From: an uncultured Bacteroidota bacterium
Lineage (GTDB): Bacteria; Bacteroidota; Bacteroidia; UKL13-3
Assembly (NCBI GenBank): GCA_903898215.1
Contig: CAIUEQ010000288.1
Location: 1-42,297, forward strand
Reading direction: 5' to 3'
DNA length: 42,297 nucleotides
Shown: positions 1-8,842 of the stretch, piece after piece
Layout: each line of letters starts with the position of its first letter
How positions within the stretch are numbered: position 1 is the stretch's first letter
Program-made: the position numbers and the translations under genes
Notes under the pieces: generated by a model
Databases searched by the model: none
What the model saw: the letters and a program-made list of their open reading frames with translations, nothing else
Told to the model about the DNA's origin: nothing

Positions 1-2
1 AT

Positions 3-428
3 CATCTCCCGATAGCTATCGGGATCATCAAATCATTCAACCTCCTCAACACGCTAGATCTTGCACCAACAATTGCAGTAACAGCCGCTGCAAAAAATAT
101 TGAAACCGAATTATCAGGATTAAAAAATTTGAAAATAAAAGAAAGCAATCGTTTGCAATCTCTCGAAACAGAAATAAAAAAATGTGACTTTAACATCGTA
201 GCAAAAGATGATTCATTGTATATCAAACAAAACGCTATTAACTATCAACCATCAACTATCAACCTGTTTCAAACATACAACGACCACCGACTTGCCATGT
301 CGCTTGCACCATTAGCATTATTGTTCGATGATGTAATGATAGAAAACCCGGATGTGGTAGAAAAATCATATCCTCATTTTTGGGAGGATTTAAAATTGGC
401 AGGATTTGAATTAGAAATTAATATCTAA
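3..428 (+). CDS. aroA: 3-phosphoshikimate 1-carboxyvinyltransferase (EPSP synthase), C-terminal part; 5' end outside the window
   Basis: EPSP synthase joins shikimate-3-phosphate and PEP in the cytoplasmic shikimate pathway, the step before chorismate synthase. Only the last 141 residues are visible; the frame is open from base 3 and runs out of the window. Family landmarks are DLAPTIAV, GLKNLKIKESNRLQ (substrate-binding region) and YNDHRLAM followed by the C-terminal PHFWEDL segment. Two stretches look foreign to the family: the residues just before the DLAPT strand are encoded by an 18-bp palindrome (7-24), and the loop before YNDHR is encoded by an 11-bp sequence present twice (235-264). 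Both stay in frame, so the gene looks functional. aroC lies 1.4 kb downstream on the same strand, with two unknown genes between. The identification is secure; the insert interpretation is inference. Confidence 0.93.
   Translation, partial: HLPIAIGIIKSFNLLNTLDLAPTIAVTAAAKNIETELSGLKNLKIKESNRLQSLETEIKKCDFNIVAKDDSLYIKQNAINYQPSTINLFQTYNDHRLAMSLAPLALLFDDVMIENPDVVEKSYPHFWEDLKLAGFELEINI
7..24. repeat. 18-bp perfect palindrome inside aroA
   Basis: TCCCGATAGCTATCGGGA reads the same on both strands. From memory it resembles a palindrome often dispersed between genes in Bacteroidota. Here it lies in the open aroA frame and encodes roughly LPIAIG. Confidence 0.8.
235..264 (+). repeat. Short direct repeat inside aroA (AACTATCAACC twice)
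   Basis: AACTATCAACC occurs at 240-250 and 254-264, separated by ATC, giving a 14-bp period. The segment encodes a short INYQPSTINL-type loop just before the conserved YNDHR motif. Confidence 0.75.
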
Positions 429-464
429 AACTTTTTAAATTCGTAGGGTATAAAAAAAAGCAAT

Positions 465-971
465 ATGAAAACTAACAAGATGTTTTTAATTTTTTCGATG
501 GCAACATCATTGCTATTATTCGGCTGTCCTTACGAATCAAAATTTCCACTTTCAAATTCTTCTGAATCAACTATTGACACTTTATTAATTGGCAGTTGGG
601 ATGAAATTACCGCAAAAGATGAAGAGCCTGCAACAAGCATCGAGATCAATATTTTTAACGATCACGAATACTTATCACAAATGATGTCGAGAGACAAAGG
701 CAGCTTAACCATTCAGGGTTTCAGGGCATTTGAAACAACTATCAATCATCAAAAAATATTGAATGTTCAGGAAATTGGAAACAAGCCAAAATATAATTTT
801 TATAAATATGTGGTTTCAACTGACACCTTAAAAATTGCATCCGTTTTAAAAGATTCAATAAAAACAGAATTTAAAAACAGCACAGAATTGAATACCTATT
901 TCTCAAAAAACATGAACAGTCCAAAATTTTATGAAGATGTGAGAATATTTATAAAAAGGAAAAGAAAATAA
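465..971 (+). CDS. Putative lipoprotein, possibly lipocalin-like
   Basis: This 168-residue protein begins with a lysine-containing n-region, a hydrophobic core and the lipobox LLFGC, so it should be exported and lipidated on the cysteine near residue 21. The mature part opens with a Ser-rich linker and then LIGSWDEIT. A Gly-x-Trp motif at the start of a roughly 120-residue beta-rich domain is typical of lipocalin-like lipoproteins in Bacteroidota, but the match is only suggestive. The stop codon is immediately followed by the ATG of the next gene, so the two are almost certainly co-transcribed. They sit between aroA and aroC, but nothing links them functionally to aromatic amino-acid synthesis. 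I do not recognise a specific family. Confidence 0.75.
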   Translation: MKTNKMFLIFSMATSLLLFGCPYESKFPLSNSSESTIDTLLIGSWDEITAKDEEPATSIEINIFNDHEYLSQMMSRDKGSLTIQGFRAFETTINHQKILNVQEIGNKPKYNFYKYVVSTDTLKIASVLKDSIKTEFKNSTELNTYFSKNMNSPKFYEDVRIFIKRKRK

Positions 972-1799
972 ATGAAAAGAATAATTCTGTGTATCATTTT
1001 GCTTTCACAGCTTCCTGTTTTTTCACAAAACGGAAGTGTTTTTAATTATCGTTTCAAACCCAATCGTACCTACATACAAACTGTTGAACAAAGAGAAATT
1101 TCAGAAACAAAATATTCAGGCGACAGCTTATTCAGATTAAAGGTAAAGGAGAATAAATTAAAAGAGTTTGAATCAACAGAAAACCTTCAACATATCGAAA
1201 CTGTAATAAAAACTGATGGTTTGGTTAACGATACGAATTATAAAATAACTTTTGAGTTTACAAAACCGCTTTATAATAATACACCAATCGTACCATTGGG
1301 AACAAAACTATTTGCTCATTGCAGCACGAGAAAATTTATGCCTACAATTGATTCGGTTTCCAATTTGGAAATAACAAAAGATAAAAGTAAACCCCTCATC
1401 GATTTAGCCAGATCAATAATTTTAAATATCGAGTTTCCTGAAAAAAGAATGACAAAGGGAGAAGTATTTTTCAAAACCTATCCGATTACTTTTCCGGGAA
1501 AAGACAATGAATTAATTATTGTTTTAGTTGGTACAGGTTATAAATTATTAAAAATAGAAAAAGGAATTGCAACGTTTGAGATTAAACAGATCTATAAAAT
1601 AAATCCCGGTATCACTAAAATTAAACCTAGCATTTCGGGAGAAGGAAATGGGATTTTATTGTATGATATCAATGAAAATTTTTATACAAAATATGACCTC
1701 AATACCAAGTTTGTTTTTTCAGTAAAAAAAGAAAATTATACCATTCAAACTACCACCACCAGCAATTTATCACATACCGTAAAAATTGTTACAAAATAG
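972..1799 (+). CDS. Exported protein of unknown function
   Basis: A 275-residue protein with a cleavable signal peptide (MKRIILCIILLSQLPVFSQ) and no further membrane segment, so it is periplasmic or secreted. The mature part is predicted beta-rich, with alternating polar/hydrophobic stretches such as FNYRFKPNRTYIQTVEQRE near the N-terminus, the layout of Bacteroidota proteins that begin with a 'YRFKxGxxY' strand. I see no catalytic motif. It starts directly after the stop codon of the upstream lipoprotein gene, so the two form a pair that probably shares a process at the cell envelope. No name can be given with confidence. Confidence 0.75.
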   Translation: MKRIILCIILLSQLPVFSQNGSVFNYRFKPNRTYIQTVEQREISETKYSGDSLFRLKVKENKLKEFESTENLQHIETVIKTDGLVNDTNYKITFEFTKPLYNNTPIVPLGTKLFAHCSTRKFMPTIDSVSNLEITKDKSKPLIDLARSIILNIEFPEKRMTKGEVFFKTYPITFPGKDNELIIVLVGTGYKLLKIEKGIATFEIKQIYKINPGITKIKPSISGEGNGILLYDINENFYTKYDLNTKFVFSVKKENYTIQTTTTSNLSHTVKIVTK

Positions 1800-1843
1800 A
1801 AAAAGAGAATTTTATAACTAATACTCGATAAATAAAAAACAAC

Positions 1844-2944
1844 ATGTCAGGGAATTCAGTTGGAGAAATATGTAGAATCACAACATTTGGTGAAAGTCAT
1901 GGGGAGGCTTTGGGAGTAATCATTGACGGATGTCCTTCATTACTGGAAATTGATACTGATTTTATATTACATGAACTTAGAAGAAGAAAACCAGGACAAT
2001 CATCAATCACAACAGAAAGAAATGAAGATGAAACTTTTGAAATATTATCAGGTGTTTTTGAAGGAAAAACTACCGGTGCTCCGATTGCAATAATTGTAAA
2101 AAACACAAATCAAAAACCGGAAGATTACGATGAGTTGAAAGACATTTTCCGACCATCGCATGCTGATTATACTTACGAAAAAAAATTCGGCATCCGCGAT
2201 CATCGAGGAAGTGGAAGAGCATCTGCACGTGAAACAGTTGCACGAGTTTTAGCAGGAGCAATTGCAAAATTATTTTTACGTCAACATGATATTTCTGTTC
2301 AGGCATATGTTTCACAAATAGCAACTATAAAAGTAGAGCAACATTATTCGGAACTTGATCTATCCTTAACAGAACAAAATATTGTGCGTTGCCCCGAACA
2401 ATCAATTGCTAAAAAAATGATAACGTTAATTGAAGAAATAAAACTGCAGGGTGACAGTATTGGTGGAGCTATAACTTGTGTGATTAAAGGTGTTCCTGTT
2501 GGATTAGGCGAGCCGGTTTTTGACAAACTTCATGCAGATTTAGGAAAAGCAATTTTAAGTATTAATGCTTGCAAAGGTTTTGAAATCGGAAGTGGCTTTG
2601 AAGGAATATTAATGAAAGGCAGTGAGCATAATGACTCGTTCACAGTTCACAGTTCACAGTCAACTGAGAGCCCTGATTTGATTACTACATCTAATCACAG
2701 CGGAGGAATTCAAGGAGGAATTTCAAATGGAATGGATATTTATTTTCGTTGCGCATTTAAACCTGTTTCCACCATTAAACTCGAACAAGAAACGGTAAAT
2801 AAAAATTTACAAAATGTTCAAATGAAAGCTTCAGGCCGTCACGATTCGTGTGTGCTTCCTCGTGCTGTACCAATTGTTGAAGCAATGGCTGCATTAGTTT
2901 TAACCGACCACTTTTTAAGGAACAAAATCTATTCTCATGATTGA
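1844..2944 (+). CDS. aroC: Chorismate synthase
   Basis: Chorismate synthase converts EPSP to chorismate using reduced FMN, the last common step to aromatic amino acids and folate. The 366-residue length is normal. Signatures include [19 protein letters not shown] at the N-terminus, [14 protein letters not shown], the [17 protein letters not shown] block and [14 protein letters not shown]. The loop just before SNHSGG is longer than usual and begins with three tandem copies of a 7-bp unit (2639-2659), which stay in frame as seven codons. The C-terminal [20 protein letters not shown] is also typical. It probably belongs to the same transcription unit as aroA. Confidence 0.97.
   Translation: MSGNSVGEICRITTFGESHGEALGVIIDGCPSLLEIDTDFILHELRRRKPGQSSITTERNEDETFEILSGVFEGKTTGAPIAIIVKNTNQKPEDYDELKDIFRPSHADYTYEKKFGIRDHRGSGRASARETVARVLAGAIAKLFLRQHDISVQAYVSQIATIKVEQHYSELDLSLTEQNIVRCPEQSIAKKMITLIEEIKLQGDSIGGAITCVIKGVPVGLGEPVFDKLHADLGKAILSINACKGFEIGSGFEGILMKGSEHNDSFTVHSSQSTESPDLITTSNHSGGIQGGISNGMDIYFRCAFKPVSTIKLEQETVNKNLQNVQMKASGRHDSCVLPRAVPIVEAMAALVLTDHFLRNKIYSHD
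2639..2659 (+). repeat. Three tandem copies of TTCACAG inside aroC
   Basis: Three exact head-to-tail copies of the heptamer TTCACAG. Three units total 21 bp, which keeps the reading frame; gain or loss of one unit would shift it. Confidence 0.85.
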
Positions 2945-3073
2945 TTGTTATCACTTTAAGTCCATTTTAATTGGGTGATTGCAACTAAAACACGTTAATT
3001 TGCCTCCTTATATAATACTCTTGGAAAGAAGCTGTATGCCAAAAGCTAAAGGCCAATATTTAATAAATCAAAA

Positions 3074-4951
3074 ATGTATAAATCATTATTAACGTTAACA
3101 ATTTTTTTTGGGTCGATTTCAGTTTCAATTTCACAAAATTTCACTCCTTGTTTAACAGATCAAATTCATCAACAGGCAATCCTCAAAAATCCTGAAATTA
3201 TCCGGTATGAAAATGCTGCCAATAAATTAGCCAACGAGCAGACTAACACTATACCATTATTTAAAACAGGAGCTATCTATTTCATTCCTGTTGTGTTTCA
3301 TATCATCCATCAAAGCGGTACTGAAAATATTTCTCAGGCACAAATCATGGATGAGCTAAGAATTTTAAATGAAGATTACAGAAAGTTGGGAAGAGATGCA
3401 TCCGATAGTTTAAGTACAAACCCGTTAGCTGCTGATATGCAAATAGAATTCAGGCTTGCACAATATGATCCAAACGGAAAAAAAAGCGATGGTATTAATC
3501 GCATAGCAAGCACACTTACTGTAAATGCCGATAACAGTGTTAAATCTTTGAGTTATTGGGATAGCAATCGATACTTAAATATTTGGGTGGTGAATTCCAT
3601 CAATAACACAGCAGCGGGTCAATTAGGAACTGTTTTAGGATATGCTCAATTTCCATGGGATAGAGTTTCTTATCCCACAACTGATGGAATTATTGTAAGA
3701 GCTGATCAAATTGGTACGGTTGGAATTGGCCAAACTTCACAAGCCGGACGTACCTTAACACATGAAATTGGACATTGGCTAGGATTGTATCACCCTTTTC
3801 AGGATGGTTGCGTTGGCGGAACATCATCTAATTGCAGTACTCAAGGTGATAAAGTTTGCGATACACCTCCGGTTTTATCACCAAGTTTTGGTTGTTCCAC
3901 CAATCAAAATTCTTGTAGTAACGATTCACCGGATTTACCCGATCTTGTAAAAGATTATATGGATTATGCTGATGGAACTTGTATGAACTTGTTTACTTAC
4001 GGTCAGAAAAATAGAGTTTTCAGTATTAGTTTTACCGGTTCGGCAAGTAATTACAATAGAGTAACTGCAGCATCTGCAAACAATCTCGTTTCAGCAGGAA
4101 TTGGAGCTACCGGAAATTATTTATCAGTAAGTGCGTCTACCAAAAAAGCGCCTTATACTTATGGTTTTGAAAGTTCAGGTTCACTTGCCACAGACGGATG
4201 GATTTTAAATAATTTTAACAATCCTACAAACGGGTGGCAAATAAAATCAACAGCTTTCCAAAGCGGAAGCAGCTGTATCATGCTTCCAAATCTTACCAAT
4301 GCAAGTAATACACGTGATGGTTTTCAATCACCAGAAATTGATCTTACAACAGTTGCCACACCTTTTTTAAACTTTTACTGTGCGTATGCTCAAACTAATC
4401 CTTCTTCAAATGATATATTGAATGTTTATATTTCTGATACATTTGGAATAGATGAAAAATTGCTATGGACAAGCAATGGTGGAAGTTTGTCAAACGGAGC
4501 ATTACAATATCCTTCAGCATATATTCCTAATTCATCACAATGGAAACCAATTACAATTAGCCTTTCTTCATATAAATATTTTACTCATGCCAGAGTGCGT
4601 TATGAATTTCAAAATCGCAGGGGAAATAATATTTACATCGATAATTTCAGCATATCAAATACTCCGTTATCAGGAATTGATGAAGCAAAAAAACTATTAT
4701 ATAAATTCAGTCTTTATCCTAATCCACTAAATTCAATGGCAACAATATCCTATGAATTACAGCAAAATGATAAGGTAAAAATATTGCTGTATGATATGAT
4801 GGGCCGAGAAGTGATGATTGTTGAAGATGCTCAGATGGAAAGTGGTTTACATACATTGACTATCAATAAAGGAAACCTTAATTCAGGAATGTATTTTATT
4901 CGTTTTGAATCCGGTGAAAACACCTTCAATCACAAGCTATTGATTAATTAA
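3074..4951 (+). CDS. Secreted M43-type zinc metalloprotease with T9SS sorting domain
   Basis: A 625-residue secreted protease. A signal peptide (residues 1 to about 20) is followed by a propeptide and a metzincin catalytic domain with the zinc site HEIGHWLGLYH at 230-240 (HExxHxxGxxH) and a Met-turn region DYMDYADGTCMN near 294-305, the pattern of pappalysin-like (M43) cytophagalysins. Cysteine pairs around the active site suit an extracellular enzyme. After a carbohydrate-binding/MAM-like beta domain (about 360-535), the last 80 residues carry LYPNPLNSMATISYEL, GLHTLTINKGNLNSGMYFI and KLLIN, a T9SS type A sorting domain, so export through the type IX system to the surface or medium is expected. 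Probably monocistronic. Substrate is unknown. Confidence 0.92.
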   Translation: MYKSLLTLTIFFGSISVSISQNFTPCLTDQIHQQAILKNPEIIRYENAANKLANEQTNTIPLFKTGAIYFIPVVFHIIHQSGTENISQAQIMDELRILNEDYRKLGRDASDSLSTNPLAADMQIEFRLAQYDPNGKKSDGINRIASTLTVNADNSVKSLSYWDSNRYLNIWVVNSINNTAAGQLGTVLGYAQFPWDRVSYPTTDGIIVRADQIGTVGIGQTSQAGRTLTHEIGHWLGLYHPFQDGCVGGTSSNCSTQGDKVCDTPPVLSPSFGCSTNQNSCSNDSPDLPDLVKDYMDYADGTCMNLFTYGQKNRVFSISFTGSASNYNRVTAASANNLVSAGIGATGNYLSVSASTKKAPYTYGFESSGSLATDGWILNNFNNPTNGWQIKSTAFQSGSSCIMLPNLTNASNTRDGFQSPEIDLTTVATPFLNFYCAYAQTNPSSNDILNVYISDTFGIDEKLLWTSNGGSLSNGALQYPSAYIPNSSQWKPITISLSSYKYFTHARVRYEFQNRRGNNIYIDNFSISNTPLSGIDEAKKLLYKFSLYPNPLNSMATISYELQQNDKVKILLYDMMGREVMIVEDAQMESGLHTLTINKGNLNSGMYFIRFESGENTFNHKLLIN

Positions 4952-4966
4952 GAATTAAGCTGCAAT

Positions 4967-4996
4967 TTTGAATATTCACCGCAGTAGTTATTATTG
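4967..4996 (+). promoter_or_regulatory. Candidate topA promoter
   Basis: TTTG (4967-4970), an 18-bp gap, then TATTATTG (4989-4996), close to the Bacteroidota consensus TTTG-N19-TAnnTTTG with one base off in the second box. Initiation would fall just before the inverted repeat at 5003-5048. Confidence 0.35.
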
Positions 4997-5002
4997 CAGT
5001 GA

Positions 5003-5048
5003 AATGATGTTGTAACATTCCAGAAAATATGGTTGTTACAACATTGTT
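5003..5048 (+). promoter_or_regulatory. Inverted repeat in the topA leader
   Basis: ATGTTGTAAC (5007-5016) is the exact reverse complement of GTTACAACAT (5035-5044), with an 18-nt loop; the stem extends outwards to 5003/5048 with two G-T pairs. It ends about 20 nt before the topA start codon. It could be an RNA hairpin at the 5' end of the transcript or a protein-binding site. Confidence 0.6.
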
Positions 5049-5068
5049 ATTTTAACGTGAAAAGAATT

Positions 5069-7633
5069 ATGACGAAGAATTTAGTAATTGTTGAGTCGCC
5101 TGCAAAAGCAAAAACCATCGAGAAATTTCTCGGTAAAAATTTTACCGTAAAGTCTTGTTATGGACATATTCGTGATCTGGCCAAAGGAGATGAAGCAATC
5201 GATGTGAAAAATAATTTTAAACCTCACTACGAAGTTTCGCCCGATAAAAAAGCGATCGTAGCTGAACTGAAAAAATTATCTTCTCAAGCTGAAATGATCT
5301 GGCTAGCATCCGATGAGGACCGTGAAGGAGAAGCAATTTCTTGGCATTTATCTGAAGTCTTAAATCTTGATGCAGCAAAAACAAAACGCATCGTTTTTCA
5401 TGAAATTACCAAACCTGCAATTTTAAAAGCAATAGAAAATCCTCGTCAAATTGATAAAAATTTAGTAGACGCTCAACAGGCAAGAAGAGTTCTTGACAGG
5501 TTAGTTGGTTTCGAGCTATCTCCAATTCTTTGGAGAAAAATTAAAGGAAATCTATCTGCCGGGAGAGTTCAATCAGTTGCCGTTCGATTAATTGTTGAAC
5601 GTGAACGTGAGGTCAATAATTTCAATTCAACATTTGCATATAAAGTTACTGCACAATTTAATGTTGGCGGAAAAACAATGAATGCAGAATTGCCAAAACG
5701 ATATAGCAAAATTGAAGAGGCAGAAGCCTTTTTAAATAAATGTAACGGGGCTACTTTTTCTATCAAAAATCTTGAAGTAAAACCTGCAAAAAAATCACCG
5801 GCACCACCATTTACTACTTCAACATTGCAACAGGAAGCAAGCAGAAAATTAAGTTTCTCGGTTTCGCAAACCATGATGGTTGCACAAAAATTATATGAAG
5901 CAGGACTCATCACATACATGAGAACTGATTCGGTAAATTTATCCGACCTTGCTTTAAATACAGCACGCACTCAAATCAATCATCAATTTGGAAGTGAGTT
6001 TGCTCAGACAAGAAAATATACTACAAAAAGTGCAAGTGCACAGGAAGCTCACGAGGCAATACGTCCAACATATTTTGAAAACACAAGTGTTAACATTGGA
6101 AGACAAGAAGACCGTTTGTATGAACTAATTTGGAAACGAGCAATCGCTTCACAAATGGCAGATGCACAAATTGAAAGAACAATTGCAAATATTGGAATTT
6201 CAACTACAGGTGAAGAACTAACAGCAACCGGTGAAGTATTAAAATTTGAAGGCTTTTTAAAAGTATATCTCGAATCAAATGATGAAGAAGGAGATGATGA
6301 AAACTCATCGATGTTACCTCCTTTAAAAGTTGGCGAAGATCTTTCATTAAAACAGATGGAAGCGATACAACGATACAGCAAACCGGCACCAAGATATACT
6401 GAAGCAAGTTTGGTGAAGAAGCTTGAAGAACTTGGCATTGGCAGACCATCAACGTATGCTCCAACAATTTCAACAATCCAAAAAAGAGGATATGTTTTAA
6501 AAGAAGATCGCGAGCCGAAAGAAAGAAATATTCATATCATCACACTCACAAATAACAAAGTGAGTAAGGAAGAAAAAATGGAGAAATTCGGTTACGAAAA
6601 ACAAAAATTATTTCCGAGTGATATAGGAATGATCGTGACAGATTTTTTGTCGAAACATTTTGAAGACATCATGAATTATCACTTCACTGCAAAAGTTGAA
6701 AAAGAATTTGATGAGATTGCAAATGGACAAATTCAGTGGAATAAAATGATTGAAAATTTTTACACGCCTTTTAGTGCTGATGTAAAAAAGACCAACGAAA
6801 CTGCCGAACGTCAAAGTGGTGAGCGAATGTTAGGAGTGGATCCGGTGAGTGGAAAAAATATTTATGCTAAAGTAGGACGTTTTGGACCGTTTGTTCAGCT
6901 TGGTGAGAACAGCGATGACGAAACTCAAAAACCACAATACGGAAAATTATTACAAGAGCAACGTGTTGATTCAATTACGATAGAAGAAGCAATTGAATTA
7001 TTCAAACTTCCACGTTCGATTGGAGAATTTGAAGGCAAGGAAGTATCTATAAATATAGGACGTTTTGGACCATACGTAAAATGGGGAGAAGAATTTATTT
7101 CTTTACCAAAAGGAATAGAGATTATGGAAGTAAGTTTGGAAAAAGCTATTGAAGTAATCAATGCTAAACAAACAGCTGAAGCTCCTGTTGGCATGTTTGA
7201 TAATAAACCAATTACTAAAGGGAAAGGTCGTTTCGGACCATTTATTAAATGGGATAATATGTTCATTAATGTGCCACGTGCATACGACCTCGATACAATT
7301 ACTCAATCACAGATGAATGAGCTAATTGAGAAAAAAATCGAAAAGGAAGCTAATCGTTTTATCCAACAATGGCCTGACGAAAAAATATCAATTGAAAATG
7401 GACGCTGGGGTGCATTTATTCGTTTGGGCAAAAACATGATAAAGATTGGCCGCAATAAAGAGGGTGAAAAATACTCCAACGAAGAACTTAGTAAAATATC
7501 AATTGATGAAGTAAAGAAATTAATTGAAATTGAAATGCCAGATGCTTTTAAAGCTAAGAAAGCTGCACCTAAAAAAGCTGCTGCAAAAAAAACTGCAGCG
7601 AAAAAACCTGCAGCAAAAAAAGTAAAAAAATAA
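5069..7633 (+). CDS. topA: DNA topoisomerase I (type IA)
   Basis: Relaxes negative supercoils by transient single-strand cleavage. I place the start at 5069 (MTKNLVIVESPAKAK), because 12 upstream in-frame residues precede the conserved Toprim start and fall in the leader hairpin. The protein has 854 residues. The Toprim domain shows VIVESPAKAKTIEKFLG and ASDEDREGEAISWHL (acidic metal-binding triad); the catalytic tyrosine lies in TYMRTDS (Tyr283). The C-terminus has four topoisomerase C-terminal repeats (GRFGPFVQLGE, GRFGPYVKWGE, GRFGPFIKWDN, GRWGAFIRLGK) instead of zinc fingers, then a Lys/Ala-rich tail of about 28 residues likely to bind DNA. The stop codon directly abuts the next gene. Confidence 0.97.
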   Translation: MTKNLVIVESPAKAKTIEKFLGKNFTVKSCYGHIRDLAKGDEAIDVKNNFKPHYEVSPDKKAIVAELKKLSSQAEMIWLASDEDREGEAISWHLSEVLNLDAAKTKRIVFHEITKPAILKAIENPRQIDKNLVDAQQARRVLDRLVGFELSPILWRKIKGNLSAGRVQSVAVRLIVEREREVNNFNSTFAYKVTAQFNVGGKTMNAELPKRYSKIEEAEAFLNKCNGATFSIKNLEVKPAKKSPAPPFTTSTLQQEASRKLSFSVSQTMMVAQKLYEAGLITYMRTDSVNLSDLALNTARTQINHQFGSEFAQTRKYTTKSASAQEAHEAIRPTYFENTSVNIGRQEDRLYELIWKRAIASQMADAQIERTIANIGISTTGEELTATGEVLKFEGFLKVYLESNDEEGDDENSSMLPPLKVGEDLSLKQMEAIQRYSKPAPRYTEASLVKKLEELGIGRPSTYAPTISTIQKRGYVLKEDREPKERNIHIITLTNNKVSKEEKMEKFGYEKQKLFPSDIGMIVTDFLSKHFEDIMNYHFTAKVEKEFDEIANGQIQWNKMIENFYTPFSADVKKTNETAERQSGERMLGVDPVSGKNIYAKVGRFGPFVQLGENSDDETQKPQYGKLLQEQRVDSITIEEAIELFKLPRSIGEFEGKEVSINIGRFGPYVKWGEEFISLPKGIEIMEVSLEKAIEVINAKQTAEAPVGMFDNKPITKGKGRFGPFIKWDNMFINVPRAYDLDTITQSQMNELIEKKIEKEANRFIQQWPDEKISIENGRWGAFIRLGKNMIKIGRNKEGEKYSNEELSKISIDEVKKLIEIEMPDAFKAKKAAPKKAAAKKTAAKKPAAKKVKK

Positions 7634-8590
7634 ATGCTTAATGAGAGGGAAGTCATATCGCTTATAGCTTTGCTTGATGACGAAGATTTAGAAGTTGCCG
7701 AGCATGTTGAGCAAAAATTACTTTCTCTTGGAACCGATGTAATTTCTTTTTTAGAAAACGAATGGGGTGCAATAAAAAATATCGAGCAACAAAAAAAAGT
7801 TGAGAATATTATTCACCGCATACATTTCACAAATTTATTAAACGAATTGCGTGAATGGAGTCACGAAGCTGAACCCGATTTACTTGAAGGAATTATTTTA
7901 GTTTCAAAATACCGTTATCCTGATATTGACAAGCAAAAAATTTTAAATGAGATTGATAAAATCCGACTTGATATCTGGCTCGAATTACATTACGATCTTA
8001 CAGCTTACGAAAAAATAAGAGTCCTTAACCATGTGTTTTATCAAATTCATGGATTTCAAGGAAACACCGATAATTATCACGACCCTTCAAACTCCTTTAT
8101 CAATAACGCTCTCGAAAGCAAAAAAGGAAATCCTATTATGCTTGCGATCATTTATATGCTCGTTGCACAACGTTTACAAATTCCAATATTTGGTGTCAAT
8201 CTTCCTCAGCATTTTGTATTGGCATATAAGGAAGAAAACACCCAACATCTTACAACCGATCCTTTTAATACAAAGCCAAAACTCGATTACAGATTTGGAA
8301 AAGTTTTATTCTATATCAATGCATTTAATAAAGGTGCAGTTTTTTCAAAAGCCAATCTTGAACAGTTTTTAATTCAGATAAAAATTGAACCTAAATATGA
8401 ATTTTTTGAAGCCTGTTCGAATACAGATATTGTAAAACGTGTTTTAAGAAATCTGGTAATTGCCTATAAACAAAACAACAAATTAAATAATGTGAGCGAA
8501 GTGCACGAAATGCTTGCTATTCTTGGCGAGCCGCTTCTTAATAAATTTGAAGACACTACACCCGAAAATGAAAACGAGGAAGAATTATAA
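7634..8590 (+). CDS. SirB1-family transglutaminase-fold protein
   Basis: A 318-residue cytoplasmic protein of the SirB1 / transglutaminase-like core 2 family, found widely in bacteria with unclear function. An N-terminal helical HEAT-like region (1-100) is followed by the core domain with NSFINNALESKKGNPIMLA and VNLPQHFVLAY. In the family these carry the positions equivalent to transglutaminase catalytic residues; the Cys is replaced by a short-chain residue in this branch (GNPIML), so peptidase activity is doubtful. A C-terminal helical tail ends in an acidic stretch. The ATG follows the topA stop codon with no gap, so it is translated from the topA mRNA. Confidence 0.85.
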   Translation: MLNEREVISLIALLDDEDLEVAEHVEQKLLSLGTDVISFLENEWGAIKNIEQQKKVENIIHRIHFTNLLNELREWSHEAEPDLLEGIILVSKYRYPDIDKQKILNEIDKIRLDIWLELHYDLTAYEKIRVLNHVFYQIHGFQGNTDNYHDPSNSFINNALESKKGNPIMLAIIYMLVAQRLQIPIFGVNLPQHFVLAYKEENTQHLTTDPFNTKPKLDYRFGKVLFYINAFNKGAVFSKANLEQFLIQIKIEPKYEFFEACSNTDIVKRVLRNLVIAYKQNNKLNNVSEVHEMLAILGEPLLNKFEDTTPENENEEEL

Positions 8591-8632
8591 TCAAATAAAC
8601 ACTACTTTCGTTTCATCAAAAAAAAGTAAATC

Positions 8633-8842
8633 ATGGAAGTAAAAGATAGCAACGGAACATTATTAAATGAAGGCGATTCAGTACAGATAATTAAAGATCT
8701 GAAAGTAAAAGGTTCTTCTTCTGTATTAAAAAGAGGAACGCTTGTGAAGAATATCCGACTTACTTCCAACGAAGAAGAAATTGAAGGTCGTGTTGATAAA
8801 CAAATGATGGTGCTGAAGACTTGCTTTATGAAAAAAGTTTAA
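8633..8842 (+). CDS. PhnA-domain protein (YjdM-like), C-terminal domain only
   Basis: A 69-residue protein matching the C-terminal SH3-like domain of PhnA/Yjd[26 protein letters not shown], then SSSVLKRGT and VKNIRL. The N-terminal zinc-ribbon of longer PhnA proteins is absent, as is common in Bacteroidota. Despite the historical name, PhnA is not needed for phosphonate breakdown in enteric bacteria, and the role of the small form is unknown. It starts 42 bp after the SirB1-like gene and probably ends the topA transcription unit. Its stop codon overlaps that of the convergent glycosyltransferase gene. Confidence 0.88.
   Translation: MEVKDSNGTLLNEGDSVQIIKDLKVKGSSSVLKRGTLVKNIRLTSNEEEIEGRVDKQMMVLKTCFMKKV

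Noticed and set aside
2639-2659. Proven phase-variable switch in aroC
   Set aside because: Only three units are present, too few to infer frequent slippage; kept as an observation on repeat insertion.
5033-5068. Upstream topA start at 5033
   Set aside because: It adds 12 residues before the conserved Toprim start and overlaps the leader inverted repeat.
5569-7656. Several long open frames on the minus strand inside topA
   Set aside because: They mirror the codon pattern of the coding strand, have no recognisable domains and overlap a highly conserved gene.
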